This document shows positions 52,922-55,180 of a stretch of 55,180 bases of DNA, piece after piece; the stretch's first letter is position 1; each line of letters begins with the position of its first letter. Position numbers and translations under genes: made by a program. Under the pieces are notes generated by a model. It was not told the DNA's origin and made no database searches. It saw nothing but the letters and a program-made list of their open reading frames with translations. This stretch comes from an uncultured Anaerobiospirillum sp. (GTDB lineage: Bacteria; Pseudomonadota; Gammaproteobacteria; Enterobacterales; Succinivibrionaceae): assembly GCA_944390115.1 (NCBI GenBank), contig CALXOW010000102.1:1-55180 (forward strand), written 5' to 3'.

Positions 52922-52966
52922 GTTAAAAAAGCCCTACCCATGGCGTTAACTTCCCTTTTTTGCCCA

Positions 52967-52972
52967 TATAAT
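52967..52972 (+). promoter_or_regulatory. -10 box of dut
   Basis: Perfect TATAAT about 70 bp before the dut start and just after the terminator; the -35 is poor. Confidence 0.5.
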
Positions 52973-53042
52973 GGCCCTGTGTTCGAAAGTATAAGCGCAG
53001 TGGGCCTCAGGCCCCTATTGAGTCCAGAAGGAGTTTGCCCCT

Positions 53043-54431
53043 ATGCCGGTACCAAAGGCCAAGAAAGTAGCTTCTACTAACAAGGTTCAAGCAGCGAAAA
53101 CTGCGGTACAAAATGAAGCGGCACAGAGCGCTGCTCCAGCCATTTCTGCCGCCAGCATCCTCGAAGAGGTGACCGCCATCACCGCCGCCCAGCGCGCCAA
53201 GCTGGAAGGCACGACCTTACGCCCTAAGAAGGAAGCCACGCCGATCCCTGAGATCGACAGCACTCCGGCTGAGCCGCAGGTAAAGAAGCGGCGCGCTCGC
53301 AAAACGGTCATCGAGCAAGTGGCAGCCCCTGAGGCCAGCACCGCGACCACCCCAGCAGAGCCACCTAAGTACAAGGGCCCGAGCGCACGGCGCAAGCGTG
53401 AGCTTGACCTCTCGCAACACAACACCAACGCCAATCAGAACTTGACCGCAGTGAAGGCCGGTCCGCGCCGCAGCAGCAGCGCCGAGCGCTCCCAGGTCGA
53501 GCTCTCGGCGACCAACTTAGGCTATTTAGATGGCTTTATCTCGCAGCAACCTCTGCCTAAGGGCTATCGCAGTGCCAACACCTTAAGCGCGGGCTACTCG
53601 CTTGATGACCGCAGGCAGGCCACCGCCGCCATGTCGCCGTCGAGCCGCCGCAATGACTACGATAACTGGGATGACCAGTGGGAAGAGCCTGACTTCGACG
53701 CCGAGCCTGACTTTGGCGGACCAATCATGGGCTCACCGCTGGCTGCCCCTGAGCCGATGCTCGCTTATGCCATGCCTGAGCCGGTAATTATTGGATCCTC
53801 AATGATGGGCGCTCCAATCATGGACTCAGCTCCAGCTCCGAAGCGTCGTGCTCCTAAGGCCAAACGCGCCGCCGGCCCAACACGCGCTCCGATTGCTGCG
53901 GCCATGCCGCCAAGCGCCGCCATGCCAGGCGCTGCTACCACCAATGAGCGCTCGTTCTTAGATAATCCACTCAGCCCTGAGATCGAGCTCATGGTCATCG
54001 ACGAGCGTTTCAAGGACGGTGAATTTCCGCTCCCAACGTACGAATCAGACATGGCCGCAGGCATTGACCTGAGAGCCATGGTCGAAGAAGAGGTGGAAAT
54101 CGCCGCAGGTGGCACCTATATGGTTCCGACCGGCATTGCGCTCCATATGGGCAAAAGTGGCATGTGCGCCACGGTGCTCCCGCGCTCGGGCTTGGGCTAC
54201 AACAACGGCATTGTCCTGGGCAATTTAGTGGGCCTGATCGACGCGGACTACCAGGGCGAGCTGATGGTACCGCTGTGGAACCGCTCCAAGAAGAAGTTCA
54301 CGATCACGGTCGGTATGCGCATCGCTCAGCTGGTGTTTCTGCCGATTATTCGCCCACGCTTCAAGCAGGTGGAGCACTTCACCCCAACCAAGCGCGGCAC
54401 CAAAGGCTTTGGTTCCACTGACAGCGACTAA
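53043..54431 (+). CDS. dut: dUTPase with a ~300-residue disordered N-terminal extension
   Basis: Hydrolyses dUTP to dUMP, keeping uracil out of DNA. 462 aa against ~150 usual. The enzyme is the last ~140 residues: FPLPTYESDMAAGIDLRA (motif 1), PRSGLG (2), GNLVGLIDADYQGEL (3), WNRS (4) and KRGTKGFGSTDSD (5), all intact. Residues 1-~305 are Ala/Pro/Lys-rich, with basic patches (KKRRARKT, RRKREL), an acidic DDQWEEPDFDAEPDF block and repeated PIMGSP/PEPM motifs. AAGGAG nine bases before 53043 supports the long start; an internal Met (53991) has only a weak site. Confidence 0.92.
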   Translation: MPVPKAKKVASTNKVQAAKTAVQNEAAQSAAPAISAASILEEVTAITAAQRAKLEGTTLRPKKEATPIPEIDSTPAEPQVKKRRARKTVIEQVAAPEASTATTPAEPPKYKGPSARRKRELDLSQHNTNANQNLTAVKAGPRRSSSAERSQVELSATNLGYLDGFISQQPLPKGYRSANTLSAGYSLDDRRQATAAMSPSSRRNDYDNWDDQWEEPDFDAEPDFGGPIMGSPLAAPEPMLAYAMPEPVIIGSSMMGAPIMDSAPAPKRRAPKAKRAAGPTRAPIAAAMPPSAAMPGAATTNERSFLDNPLSPEIELMVIDERFKDGEFPLPTYESDMAAGIDLRAMVEEEVEIAAGGTYMVPTGIALHMGKSGMCATVLPRSGLGYNNGIVLGNLVGLIDADYQGELMVPLWNRSKKKFTITVGMRIAQLVFLPIIRPRFKQVEHFTPTKRGTKGFGSTDSD

Positions 54432-54456
54432 CTACAGCCTCCCATAAAAACAACAA

Positions 54457-54502
54457 GCGGCCGGTAGGACGAGCCTTAACAAGGCCCCGCCCTACCGGCC
54501 GC
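54457..54502. terminator. Large hairpin after dut
   Basis: GCGGCCGGTAGG..CG.GCC and its complement form a ~20-bp imperfect stem between dut and the convergent WYL gene. There is no long T-run. Confidence 0.7.
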
Positions 54503-54536
54503 ATTGCAATAGCCTTATGCCAGCTAAGCTTAATGA

Positions 54537-55180
54537 CTACAGTTCGCCCTTAATCTGAGCGCAAGCCTGCTTAAAGGCATCTGTTACTTCGACCTGAGCA
54601 GCGGAAGCTTCTGGTTCATCGTTGGTAATGATAGAAACTTTTCCTAATATTCCAATTGCAACCCCAACCACTCCTCTTGCCCCGAATGGGAATCTTGGAT
54701 TCATCAATCCACTAGTTGCACCAAGCTTAATGCTATCACCACTGGTAGAAACTACGGAATCGGTTTGCTTTACTAGCTCGGCCTCTGAACCAAAGCTACG
54801 AACCCACGATAACAACTCAGGCTCGGCGGTCGTAGTAATCTGAAGCTCCAGATCTCCGTTATCTAACGTCCGCATAACTTGGTTCTTGGACCAGACTCGC
54901 TCTTGTACCCACTCAGCGGTCTTACCGGCCTTAAAGTGGATTACATAGGTGCGTGGCTCATGCCATGGCAAGCCATATTGATCAAACTCAATCTGAGGCA
55001 TCTCAAAGCGGTACTGCTTGCCAGTTGAGGTCACCTTCGTGATGCGATGAATGGCAAAGAAGCAGATATCACCTGCACTCTTATCCTTGGAATTAACCTC
55101 AACGGTTCTTTGTGATTAGTGGTGAAATGCCCCAATTGTGATCAACGCTTGATAGTTAGCTTTTATCAATTTTGCTGTCA
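54537..55180 (-). pseudogene. WYL-domain regulator fragment with an in-frame stop, running off the edge
   Basis: The open frame 55115-54537 encodes the end of a WYL domain (CFFAIHRITKV, 55075-55032) and a WCX-like C-terminal domain (YVIHFKAGKTAEWVQERVWS; GDLELQITTTAEPELLSWVR). In the same frame, upstream of a TAA (55116-55118), the sequence continues open to the window edge and reads like the start of a WYL domain (LIKANYQALITIGAF). So the gene seems interrupted by one stop. Otherwise a GTG at 55034 would start a 165-aa product lacking the HTH domain. It is more A/T-rich than its neighbours. Occupies the slmA position of E. coli. Confidence 0.6.

Overview
The window is a chromosomal segment of a Gram-negative gammaproteobacterium. 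Most genes are housekeeping genes in blocks that match enterobacterial gene order: trmA/murI/rrn, rpmE-priA-ftsN-hslV-hslU-zapB, and hldD-waaF-waaA, coaD-mutM-rpmG-rpmB-coaBC-dut. The LPS-core genes (waaA, kdkA, an OpsX-like heptosyltransferase, a YejM/PbgA-like sulfatase) confirm an outer membrane. The moderately high GC, the many Ala/Pro/Glu/Ser-rich tails on conserved enzymes and the fermentative malic enzyme would fit a Succinivibrionaceae-like member of the Aeromonadales. That placement is an inference, not a match made to a database.

Layout. 1-400: promoters and antitermination leader of a ribosomal RNA operon that runs off the left edge on the minus strand, just downstream of murI as in E. 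coli. 400-4412: murI, trmA and a short malic enzyme. 5087-16259: rpmE, priA, a fused heptosyltransferase/GT2 protein, an acidic orphan, argS, a SPOR (FtsN-like) protein, hslVU and zapB (translation, replication restart, division, proteolysis). 16260-16974: a duplicated ~245-bp non-coding repeat. 16975-21430: an AraC regulator with two good start sites, divergent from two exported flavodoxin-like proteins. 21927-29111: fructose-type PTS, cation efflux, plsB and an exported FliL-like protein. 29869-33572: the most unusual accessory locus, a VbhA-like/Fic toxin-antitoxin pair between two paralogous genes of a family I do not recognise. 33675-46557: glpG, hldD, waaF, waaA, a quinone reductase-like gene, kdkA, a polytopic membrane protein, the YejM-like sulfatase, opsX, coaD and mutM (LPS inner core plus linked genes). 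46558-47977: dispersed palindromes and a 77-78-bp minisatellite. 47978-54431: rpmG, rpmB, a paired crcB (fluoride channel) locus where E. coli has radC, coaBC, and a dUTPase with a 300-residue disordered N-terminal extension. 54537 to the end: the C-terminal part of a WYL-type regulator with an in-frame stop.

How the genes work together: hldD makes the heptose precursor. waaA attaches Kdo, kdkA phosphorylates Kdo, and OpsX and WaaF add heptoses. The GT9-GT2 fusion, far from this cluster, probably adds further core sugars. The YejM-like protein probably links LPS demand to synthesis or transport. FtsN-like and ZapB act in division, and HslVU is the heat-shock protease.

Two themes stand out. 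First, conserved enzymes carry low-complexity extensions (MurI, PriA, Dut, PlsB, PTS, HslV, a membrane protein). Second, the intergenic regions are rich in degenerate tandem arrays and palindromic elements. I see no transposase, integrase, CRISPR array or tRNA gene.
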